Shown one piece after another: positions 1-6,800 of a stretch of DNA of 8,286 nt (positions are counted from its first letter, which is position 1; each line of letters starts with the position of its first letter). The DNA is from Bacillota bacterium. Its GTDB lineage: Bacteria > Bacillota > Clostridia > Clostridiales > Clostridiaceae. The stretch is from contig JAEWQX010000098.1 of assembly GCA_023399035.1 (NCBI GenBank), positions 1 to 8,286 of the forward strand, read 5' to 3'. The notes beneath the pieces are model-generated. The model was not told the DNA's origin. It saw only the letters and a program-made list of their open reading frames with translations, and made no database searches. The position numbers and the translations under genes were made by a program.

Positions 1-23
1 ATAGTAGACAGAAAAAATCGAAA
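1..23. repeat. IS terminal inverted repeat, orfB side
   Basis: Bases 1-23 (starting ATAGTAGACAG) match the reverse complement of 1209-1231 (starting ATAGTGGACACG) at 17 of 23 positions, including the shared blocks ATAGT, GACA and TCGAA. It lies just outside the orfB stop codon, as expected for the terminal repeat downstream of the transposase. The outermost bases of this repeat are probably beyond the window edge. Confidence 0.8.
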
Positions 24-26
24 TTT

Positions 27-842
27 TTATGCTATATTCCTTGCTAACGCTTCGCATTGATCTGGGGTCATATAATTTATAGCAGAATGTAGTCTTTTTC
101 TGTTATACCATCCTTCTATATAAGTGAATATAGCTAATTTGGCTTCATTGAAGTCTTTATATGTTTTAGTATATACTTCTTCCTTTTTTAAACTAGCATG
201 AAATGATTCTATGCAAGCATTATCATAGGGACAGCCTTTCTTACTAAATGATTGAATTATGTTTAACTTTTCACATAACATTTTCATGTCATTGCTTGTG
301 TACTGAGACCCAAGATCTGTATGGAAAATAACTGGTTTATCAGGAGTTTGTGAAGAATAGGCTTTTTCTAATGCTGTCATAACAAGGTCATTAGTCATAT
401 TAGTTCCGTAAGCGTAGCCAATTATTTTTTTGCTATATAAATCTAATACTGATGCTAAATAAGTCCAACCATCTTTTAATGTATGGATATAAGTTATATC
501 TCCAACCCACTTTTGATTAATTGTTGTAGTTGTAAAATCTCTATTTAAAACGTTTTCTAAACCTTCTACAACTTTTTTAGAAGAACTATGTTTGTATTTT
601 TTTACAGTAATTGCATATAGATTCATTTCTCTCATAAAGCGCTGCACTCGCTTTTCACTGATTTTATAACCTTTTTGTTTCATTAAAAAATGGATTTTTG
701 GAGAGCCATATCTGCCTTTATTCTCATTATATATCTCCAGTATAGCTTGCTTTAAAATTTTATTTTCTTTGCTTCTTGAAGATTCTTGACCAGTTATTTT
801 CTTATAGTATGTGCTTCTGGCTACGCCAAGAACGGAGCACAT
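27..842 (-). CDS. IS3-family transposase OrfB (DDE integrase core)
   Basis: Catalytic part of the IS3-family transposase, carrying out strand cleavage and transfer. Numbered from the ATG at 842 (271 residues), an HTH_21-type region (GRYGSPKIH, about 43-51) precedes the rve integrase core. The catalytic triad is visible: Asp115 in KWVGDITYI, Asp176 in HTDLGSQY and Glu212 in NACIESFHASLKKE. The Asp176-Glu212 gap is 35 residues, the classic DD(35)E spacing. The C-terminal YNRKRLHSAINYMTP is a family hallmark. The frame is open upstream to the A7 slippery run at 926-932 and there encodes FIKLNSHEHDVNTMCSVLGV, which resembles the usual OrfB start, so the working protein is probably the OrfAB frameshift fusion rather than this free-standing frame. 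No stop or frameshift disrupts it. Confidence 0.95.
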   Translation of the reverse strand: MCSVLGVARSTYYKKITGQESSRSKENKILKQAILEIYNENKGRYGSPKIHFLMKQKGYKISEKRVQRFMREMNLYAITVKKYKHSSSKKVVEGLENVLNRDFTTTTINQKWVGDITYIHTLKDGWTYLASVLDLYSKKIIGYAYGTNMTNDLVMTALEKAYSSQTPDKPVIFHTDLGSQYTSNDMKMLCEKLNIIQSFSKKGCPYDNACIESFHASLKKEEVYTKTYKDFNEAKLAIFTYIEGWYNRKRLHSAINYMTPDQCEALARNIA

Positions 843-895
843 TGTATTAACATCATGTTCATGTGAATTAAGTTTTATAAACTTAACACACTTAT

Positions 896-1168
896 CTAAT
901 GATTTGTTGCAAATATGGCCATAGCTTTTTTTAATATTTCATTTTCCTCTTTGATACGTGCCATTTCTTTTTTAAGTTTCATAATTTCATTTACAGTAAT
1001 AACTTCTTCATCATTAATCTTAATTTCCTTGCTTTTATTAATCCATCCATTTATAGTTGAATTAGCAATTCCATATTCTTTACCAATCTCAGTAACTGTC
1101 ATACCAGATTTAAATAATTCAACTATCATATCTTTATATTCTTGATCATATCTTCTGCCCTTACCCAT
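896..1168 (-). CDS. IS3-family transposase OrfA (HTH DNA-binding subunit)
   Basis: Small DNA-binding protein of an IS3-family element that recognises the terminal repeats. The N-terminal half has a helix-turn-helix of the HTH_Tnp_1 type (core VTEIGKEYGIANSTINGW). The C-terminal third is a heptad-rich coiled coil (MKLKKEMARIKEENEILKK) matching the leucine zipper used for OrfA/OrfAB multimerisation. I chose the ATG at 1168, giving 90 residues, because the ribosome-binding site AAAGGA ends 10 bases before it; a GTG at 1177 adds three residues but sits almost on top of that site. A 6-bp inverted repeat (AACTAA/TTAGTT, 1188-1211) just upstream could form a hairpin limiting translation from read-through transcripts. 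The last codons overlap the start of the extended orfB frame, and a -1 slip at 926-932 would fuse the two. Confidence 0.92.
   Translation of the reverse strand: MGKGRRYDQEYKDMIVELFKSGMTVTEIGKEYGIANSTINGWINKSKEIKINDEEVITVNEIMKLKKEMARIKEENEILKKAMAIFATNH
926..932 (-). other. Programmed -1 ribosomal frameshift site (A7) joining orfA to orfB
   Basis: On the minus strand the orfA codons TTA AAA AAA GCT contain a run of seven A residues, giving an A_AAA_AAA slippery heptamer followed by G. Slipping back one base places the ribosome in the orfB frame, which is open from here through its first ATG at 842 to its stop at 27-29. An SD-like AGAGGA (945-950, minus strand) lies 12 bases upstream, close to the spacing at which such sequences stimulate -1 frameshifting in IS911 and dnaX. 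The predicted OrfAB fusion would be about 380 residues, a normal IS3-family transposase length. Confidence 0.85.
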
Positions 1169-1208
1169 ATTGGACACATCCTTTCTTAACTAAATATTAT
1201 TTTACTTA

Positions 1209-1243
1209 GTTCGACTTATCGTGTCCACTATTTTATACTAACA
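1209..1243. repeat. IS terminal inverted repeat and element tip, orfA side
   Basis: The reverse complement of 1209-1231 matches the other terminal repeat at 17 of 23 positions. The segment 1232-1243, read on the minus strand as TGTTAGTATAAA, extends to the likely tip of the element at the junction with the HAD gene. This tip contains the -10-like string TATAAA. In IS3-family elements such as IS911, joining the two ends in the circular intermediate creates a strong promoter for the transposase genes; whether that happens here depends on bases outside the window. Confidence 0.75.
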
Positions 1244-1408
1244 CCAATCAATTATTGGACGCACATCAGCATAAGCTCGTCCTGTTGCTATTGCAAATCT
1301 TATTCCTTTACTTTCAGCACTTTTTATCGCTGCTACATTTTCTTTTGATATTGTATGGTTCCTACTTAACAATGTGCCATCCATATCAGCTGCAATTAAT
1401 TTTATCAT
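1241..1408 (-). pseudogene. Cof-type HAD hydrolase, 5' fragment truncated by the IS
   Basis: N-terminal 56 residues of a HAD-superfamily phosphatase of the Cof/HAD-IIB type, which typically dephosphorylates sugar phosphates or other small cytosolic phosphometabolites. The start is the ATG at 1408, preceded by a strong GGAGGAGAAAG; an in-frame ATG further upstream (1441) lacks such a site. Motif I is clear at residues 8-12 (DMDGT, nucleophile Asp8 and acid/base Asp10), and ATGRAYADV (41-49) matches the conserved segment following the first strand-helix unit. After IIDWC the frame enters the insertion sequence and stops at TAG (1238-1240). Family members are about 260-290 residues, so roughly 80% is missing, including motifs III and IV and the cap. 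The remaining part should lie beyond the left window edge. The TGT codon at 1241-1243 may belong to the element or to a target duplication. A product from this fragment should be inactive. Confidence 0.88.
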
Positions 1409-1465
1409 CTTTCTCCTCCAAATATTATATACTTCCTTCAAACTTTAAAACCTCTTTTATCATCA

Positions 1466-1474
1466 ATTTTACCA
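1466..1474 (-). promoter_or_regulatory. Possible extended -10 element for the HAD gene
   Basis: Read on the minus strand this is TGGTAAAAT, an extended -10 (TGn followed by TAAAAT, 5 of 6 to TATAAT). It sits about 57 bases upstream of the HAD ATG at 1408. No good -35 lies at the right distance, which an extended -10 can tolerate. The AT-rich background makes chance matches common. Confidence 0.3.
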
Positions 1475-1612
1475 TAAAATATAAACAATAAAATAAGGAA
1501 TTCTAAAAACAAAATTTATATTAGAAGTTATTAGTAAACTTATTTAGAGTTCTCTACTGCTATCATTGAATAAGTGTCGTATTTTCATGATGTATATCTA
1601 AATATATACTAA

Positions 1613-1641
1613 TTGAAAATTTTGTGTATTTCTAGTAATAT
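1613..1641 (+). promoter_or_regulatory. Candidate sigma-A promoter for the signalling operon
   Basis: TTGAAA (1613-1618) and TAATAT (1636-1641) are separated by 17 bases, the optimal spacing for the main sigma factor. The match is 4-5 of 6 for the -35 and 4 of 6 for the -10. Transcription would start near 1648, leaving an 80-base leader before the ATG at 1729. In sequence this AT-rich other solutions exist, so the position is tentative. Confidence 0.35.
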
Positions 1642-1728
1642 TGAATATATATTAACAAATTATGCTGATTTAGTGTTTTATTTTTTATAAAGTTTTATTT
1701 AAATTATCTCAAAAAAGGAGGTAAAACA

Positions 1729-3384
1729 ATGAGTAATTCAATGACAATTCTTATAGTTGATGATATAGAAGTAGATAGAGTAGTTTTAAGAGAATGCCTC
1801 TGTGAAAATTACAGTATATTAGAAGCTTCAAATGGATATGAAGCCTTAAATCTTTTAAATCAATATCACAGCAAAATAAAGGCTATAATTCTAGACATAC
1901 TTATGCCTATTATGGATGGATATACATTAATGAAAAAAATACATGAAAATTGTCTCTTTAACAAAATTCCCATTATTATATCAACTTCCAGCGATGATAT
2001 AAAAAGTTCCTTAAATTCTTTAGGTTTATATGCCGAAGATATTATAGAAAAACCTATTGAACCAGCTATAATAAAAAACAGAGTTGAAAACATCATTCTT
2101 AAAACGCAGCTTGAATACCACTATAATTATGACAGACTTACAGGAATATATAATTCCCATTCTTTTGAGCACCATGTAAAGAATCTGCTTAAACAGAACC
2201 CAATGAAAAACTATATTGTAATTAGATTTGATATAGAACAATTTAAGATAATCAATGATCTTTTTGGAAGAAATAAAGGTGATGAACTCTTAAAATTTAT
2301 TGCAGCCAAATTAAAGATTATTATAGGATCAAAGGGCATCTATGCACGTATTCAAGGTGATGTATTTGCAATATGTCTTGAACATAACCCTTCTAACAAC
2401 GAGTACATCATAAATTCTATAAATGGCTGCCTTGATAAATATCCATTGAACTTTAAAATCTCTCCGTGTTTCGGATTATACATTGTTGAAAAACATGATG
2501 AGTCCATAGATCATATGCTCGATTTAGCTAATCTTGCTTCTAAAACCGTTAAGGAAAATTATCTTATACGTTATGCATACTACAATAAAAACATACGTAA
2601 TTCATTGATAAATAAGTATGAAATCATAAGTGAAATGAATACTGCCCTTGAGCATAATCAGTTCATAGTATACCTTCAACCCAAATATGACCTTAACAAA
2701 AGAAAAATTTCTGGAGCTGAAGCTTTAGTAAGATGGATACATCCTGTTAAAGGAATAATTTCGCCTGGCGATTTTATACCTATCTTTGAAAAAAACGGAT
2801 TTATACTTAAACTTGATAATTATATTTTAGAAAAAACATGTCAGCATATACAAAAATGGCTTAATGAAGGCAGAAACATACCACCTATTTCTATTAATTT
2901 ATCACGAATGAATTTATATAATACAAATTTATGTAATGATATATTAAAGTGCATAAGAAAATATAATGTACCTGTAAATTTAATAGAATTAGAAATTACT
3001 GAATCTGCATATACACAAAATGCAAAAGAATTAATAAATACAGCAAACACTCTTCGTTCACACGGCTTTAAAATACTAATGGATGATTTCGGAAGCGGAT
3101 ATTCTTCATTAAATGTACTTAAGGATATGCCAGTAGATGTCTTGAAGATAGACATGCTCTTCCTATCCAATGATACAAATAGCAGAAGCAACATAATAAT
3201 AAAATCTGTAATAGATATGGCTAAAGCCCTTAATCTCGAAACTATTGCTGAAGGTGTTGAAACAATTGAACAAGTTGAATTTTTAAGGAATTCAGGCTGT
3301 GATTCAATTCAAGGATATTTTTATTCAAAGCCGGTTTCAGTTGTGCAATATGAATCATTACTTGAAAACCCAAAGATAATATAA
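1729..3384 (+). CDS. Response regulator with REC, degenerate GGDEF and intact EAL domains: predicted c-di-GMP phosphodiesterase
   Basis: A 551-residue cytosolic protein predicted to hydrolyse c-di-GMP to pGpG under phosphorylation control. The receiver (about 5-125) has the acidic pair Asp11-Asp12, phospho-acceptor Asp56 in IILDILMPIMDG, Thr86/Ser87 and Lys108 in IEKPIEP. The GGDEF domain (about 134-285) keeps the metal-site Asp168 (FDIEQFKIIND) and GDELL at 184-188, but its signature reads QGDVF (209-213) and no RxxD inhibitory site precedes it. It is therefore probably not a cyclase, though it might still bind GTP. The EAL domain (about 295-545) looks fully active: Glu331 in EALVRW, Asn390 in SINLS, Glu422 in LEITES, Asp452-Asp453 in MDDFGSGYSS, Lys473 in VLKID, Glu508/Glu511 in AEGVE and Gln528 in QGYFYSKP. 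AAAAGGAGG lies 7 bases before the ATG. It is first in an operon with an HPt and a hybrid kinase, which suggests it is the relay's output. Confidence 0.93.
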   Translation: MSNSMTILIVDDIEVDRVVLRECLCENYSILEASNGYEALNLLNQYHSKIKAIILDILMPIMDGYTLMKKIHENCLFNKIPIIISTSSDDIKSSLNSLGLYAEDIIEKPIEPAIIKNRVENIILKTQLEYHYNYDRLTGIYNSHSFEHHVKNLLKQNPMKNYIVIRFDIEQFKIINDLFGRNKGDELLKFIAAKLKIIIGSKGIYARIQGDVFAICLEHNPSNNEYIINSINGCLDKYPLNFKISPCFGLYIVEKHDESIDHMLDLANLASKTVKENYLIRYAYYNKNIRNSLINKYEIISEMNTALEHNQFIVYLQPKYDLNKRKISGAEALVRWIHPVKGIISPGDFIPIFEKNGFILKLDNYILEKTCQHIQKWLNEGRNIPPISINLSRMNLYNTNLCNDILKCIRKYNVPVNLIELEITESAYTQNAKELINTANTLRSHGFKILMDDFGSGYSSLNVLKDMPVDVLKIDMLFLSNDTNSRSNIIIKSVIDMAKALNLETIAEGVETIEQVEFLRNSGCDSIQGYFYSKPVSVVQYESLLENPKII

Positions 3385-3424
3385 ATTTTATTCACTATTC
3401 ACTTTGAATATATTTTATGGCATG

Positions 3425-3430
3425 AAAGGA
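3425..3430 (+). promoter_or_regulatory. Ribosome-binding site that sets the HPt start
   Basis: AAAGGA ends 9 bases before the ATG at 3440. The longer frame would begin at a TTG (3404) or at the ATG at 3422, and neither has a comparable purine-rich sequence in front. This supports 3440 as the true start. Confidence 0.65.
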
Positions 3431-3439
3431 TTTTTTACT

Positions 3440-3811
3440 ATGATATATAAAGAGTATATTAATAATGATATTATAAACTATGAAAGCGGATTAAATCACT
3501 TTTCTAAAAAAGAAGCCTTATATGAAAAATATCTTTTTAAATTTTTAGATGATAATCATTTTAATGAAGCAGAAACTGCGCTTGAAAAAAATGATATAGA
3601 AGAATTCTTTAAAATTATACATGCTTTTAAGGGTATATGCGGAACTTTATCACTTACAAAACTTTTTCATTCTTCTTCTATGATAACTTTATCTATTAAA
3701 AGTAATAAGCTTGATACAATTCCTTACTTATTTAACAGCCTAAAAAATGATTATTCAGAAACTTATTCTCATATTGAGTTCTTGAAAAATCTCAATGCTC
3801 AGCATAAATAA
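3440..3811 (+). CDS. Stand-alone histidine phosphotransfer (HPt) protein
   Basis: A 123-residue cytosolic protein made almost entirely of an HPt domain, which carries phosphate between receiver domains in a multistep phosphorelay and has no kinase activity itself. The phospho-acceptor is His61 in the motif HAFKGICGTLSL (H-x-x-K-G), on a helix preceded by the acidic EKNDIEEFFKII segment. The N-terminal IINYESGLNHFSKKEALYEK resembles the first HPt helix, where a 'GL..F..d..lY..lL..F' pattern is common. Predicted structure is all-helical, with no signal peptide or membrane segment. Length fits a single-domain HPt. It begins 55 bases after the phosphodiesterase gene and ends 20 bases before the hybrid kinase gene, with no terminator in either gap, so all three are probably co-transcribed. 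The kinase has two receivers but lacks an HPt, so this protein is the natural link from it to Asp56 of the phosphodiesterase; that pairing is inferred. Confidence 0.88.
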   Translation: MIYKEYINNDIINYESGLNHFSKKEALYEKYLFKFLDDNHFNEAETALEKNDIEEFFKIIHAFKGICGTLSLTKLFHSSSMITLSIKSNKLDTIPYLFNSLKNDYSETYSHIEFLKNLNAQHK

Positions 3812-3831
3812 TATAAAAGAAAGGTATAGAA

Positions 3832-6800
3832 ATGAAGAAAAATATATTTATATTTTCAATAATTTTATTATTTTCATTTAACTTCTTTTATTCCTTAAAA
3901 ACATCTGCATATGAAGATACGCTAACTGTAAAGGTAGGATATATAGATTATGATGGATTTATAGAAAAAAATAGTGATGGTACATATGAAGGATACTGTA
4001 TTGAATATTTAAATGAAATATCTAAATACACAAATTTAAAATATGAATTTATATATTCATCATGGAATCGTTGTATGGAAATGCTTAAAAACGGAACCAT
4101 AGACTTAGTATGTACTGCTCAGTATACTGATGAAAAAGCCCAATATTATGATTTCTCTAAATATCCATGTGGAAAAGAACAAAATGTATTATATGTAAAA
4201 AAAGATAACGACACGATTTACTATAATGACTATGAGAGCTTTAATAACTTAAAGATAGGTGTATTAAAAAACAGCTATCAGACAGATACCTTTAAAGAAT
4301 TTGCTGAAGAAAAAAATTTTTCTTATACTCCTGTTGAATTCTATTCTGATACTGAAATGGTATCTGCTTTAAATAACGATAAGGTTGATGCAATAATTAC
4401 AGGAAGTCTTTCATCTCATAAAGATCTGAAGATAGTTTCTACCTTTGGATCAAATTTATTTTACTTTATGACTACTAAAGGAAATACTGAGCTATTAGAT
4501 AGAATTAACTCAGCTATGGAATGTATAAACAGTCAAAACTTATACTATCAGGAAAGCCTTTACTCTAAATATTATGGAGACAGTTCCCTTCTTAATCAGC
4601 CTCTTTTCACTAAAGAAGAAATAGAGTTCATAAATAATTCATCTACAATAAAAATAGGAACTATGGATGATTACAATCCCATATCCTATTACGATAAAAA
4701 AACTAAAAAAATAGCTGGAATATGTCCAGATATCTTTAATCTTATTTCATCTATAAGTGGATTGAAGTTTGAATTCATCAATATTTCAAACAATGAAGAT
4801 TCAATAGATTTTTTAAGAGAAAAGAAAGCTGATTTAGTAAATATAATAGAGATAAATTATTTAAACAGCAGTGATGAAATTTCTCTCTCTAAATCTTTTT
4901 TTCTATATAATATGAATGTAGTGAGTAAAAAAGGATATCACTATAATCCATATGAAAATCATACGTTAGCTCTTGATAAATCATTTAAATACTATGAACG
5001 ATATATAAATAACACGTATCCAAACTACAAAATAATCTACGAGGATAGTCTTTATGACTGTCTAAATGATGTGAATAATGGTAAGGCAGATATCTCTTTT
5101 CAGAACTCATATGTTTTAAATTACAATCTTCAGGCTTCTTACTTCAGTGACCTTGAAATACTTCCTGTTTATAATTTAGAACATAATTTGTGCGTTGCTG
5201 CCCTTAACGAAAATGATAATAGGATTCCAATTCTTATATCAATTATAAATAAAAGCATATCATGCCTTGATAAGAGATCATTAGATCAGATTAATATAAA
5301 TAATATAATCAACAAACCATATGACTACACATTTATGGATACTCTATATAAGTACAAATATGTTATACTAATTGCTATTTTATCAATTTTCATTATTGCT
5401 TTTTTAGTGATAAGAGAATTGATATTAAAAGAAAAATATATAAATGATATGGAAAATAAAAATGTTCAGCTCGTAAATGCTATAAATCATGCTCAAGCTG
5501 CAAGTTGTGCAAAAAGCGACTTTTTATCAAGAATATCTCATGAACTAAGAACTCCTCTTAATGCAATTATAGGGCTTACATCAATAGCACAGAAACAAGT
5601 TGATAAAAGCAGTAAAATGAATGATTACCTAGATAAAATTTTCTTTTCATCAAAAATGCTTCTCAATATTATCAATGATATATTAGATATGTCTGCAATA
5701 GAAAATGAAAAGATGAAAATTGCAAATTCTAATTTTGACTTTAAAAAGCTGCTTATTTCTATATCAAATATATATTATGCACAATGCACAGTGAAACATA
5801 TTGACTTTGACCTTATCATAAATCGTCTTGTGCATGAAAACTTAATTGGAGATTCTCTCAGATTAAATCAGATACTTATGAATCTTCTTTCAAACGCCTT
5901 GAAATTCACTCCCAATGGTGGATATATAAAATTAATTGTCACAGAACTCACTGAAAAGAATAATAGTGCGTTTATACAATTTAAAATACAGGACAACGGA
6001 TGTGGCATGACTCCAGAATTTATGGAAAGAATTTTTTCACCATTTGAGCAGGAAAGTGCTGATGTTGCGCAAAAACATGGCGGTTCAGGACTTGGCTTAT
6101 CTATTGTTAAAAGCTTAGTTCAGCTTATGAATGGTGCCATAAAGGTAGAAAGTAATGTAAATGAAGGAACAACATTTACAGTAGATCTTTCTTTTCAGAT
6201 TTCGCATAAAGCTCCTTCTGTCATAGATACTCCCGATCTTTCAAAGTATCGCACTTTAATAATAGATGATAACGAAAATACATGTAATTATATTTCATCC
6301 ATATTAAGAAATATTGGAGTATCATCAAATTATATAACATCTTCAAGAGAAGCATTAAAATATATTGATGATGAATTTCAAAAAGATAATAAATTGGATA
6401 TATGTATTATAGACTATGAAATGCCTGATATGAATGGACTTGAACTGACAAAAATCATAAGGCAGAAATATGATTCTAATACAATTGCAATAATTATTTC
6501 TTCATATGACTCAGCTTCAATAAAAGAAAGTGCAAAGCTTGCTGGTGCAGACTTGATTTTAGATAAACCATTATTTCAATCCTCACTGTTTAATTTATTT
6601 ATGAAACTGACAGGAGGTAAACTTGTAAATAAAAATGCTGATCCAGAAAAATATGATTTTAGCGGCTGCAATATACTATTAGCTGAAGATACTGATTTTA
6701 ACAGGGAAATTGCAGTTGAACTTCTTGAAATGGTAGGTGCAAGTGTTGACTGCGCTGAAAACGGAAAAGAAGCTCTTGAAAAGTTTTCTTCTTCTAATCC

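Larger units (their letters stand above)
1..1243 (-). mobile_element. IS3-family insertion sequence, nearly complete (left edge cut by window)
   Basis: Two consecutive minus-strand reading frames encode an IS3-type OrfA (HTH plus leucine zipper) and an OrfB with a DDE integrase core, joined by a run of seven A residues suited to -1 frameshifting. Imperfect inverted repeats flank them (1-23 and 1209-1231, 17 of 23 matching). On the orfA side the element probably ends at 1243, reading TGTTAG inward on the minus strand, because the HAD reading frame is intact up to there and IS3 ends characteristically start with TG. The repeat is offset by about 12 bases at that end, so the other end should lie about 12 bases left of position 1, giving a total near 1.25 kb, normal for the family. 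Both frames are uninterrupted and the catalytic residues are present, so the copy looks potentially active. The target-site duplication cannot be checked because the far flank is outside the window. Confidence 0.93.
1409..1728. other. Divergent intergenic region, no gene seen
   Basis: This 320-base, extremely AT-rich stretch separates the minus-strand HAD gene from the plus-strand signalling operon. No plausible protein frame or RNA gene is visible, nor the conserved core of a c-di-GMP (GEMM) riboswitch. It must hold the promoters of both transcription units; candidates are listed separately. No convincing operator palindrome was found. Confidence 0.6.

Noticed and set aside
915..1145. Plus-strand open frame of 76 codons opposite orfA
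   Set aside because: It is the antisense of a clear transposase gene, has hydrophobic low-complexity content typical of a shadow frame and no family resemblance.
1255..1491. Plus-strand open frame opposite the HAD fragment
   Set aside because: It runs antisense through the DMDGT-containing HAD fragment and into non-coding AT-rich DNA, and the product is low-complexity Leu/Phe/His with no ribosome-binding site.
1601..1655. Imperfect 12-base direct repeat (AATATATACTAA at 1601-1612 and AATATATATTAA at 1644-1655) flanking the candidate promoter
   Set aside because: In sequence this AT-rich such a match is expected by chance, and there is no dyad symmetry or third copy to support an operator.
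1442..1728. Possible c-di-GMP (GEMM) riboswitch before the phosphodiesterase gene
   Set aside because: I looked for the conserved aptamer core and paired elements and found none; the leader is nearly pure AT.
2841..3194. Minus-strand open frame of 117 codons
   Set aside because: It lies wholly antisense to the EAL domain, whose catalytic motifs are conserved. The same applies to the minus-strand frames at 1866-2096, 2026-2241, 6576-6815 and 6679-6888.
3404..3439. Longer HPt product starting at TTG 3404 or ATG 3422
   Set aside because: Neither start has a ribosome-binding site, the extra residues are not needed for the HPt fold, and AAAGGA is correctly spaced for ATG 3440.
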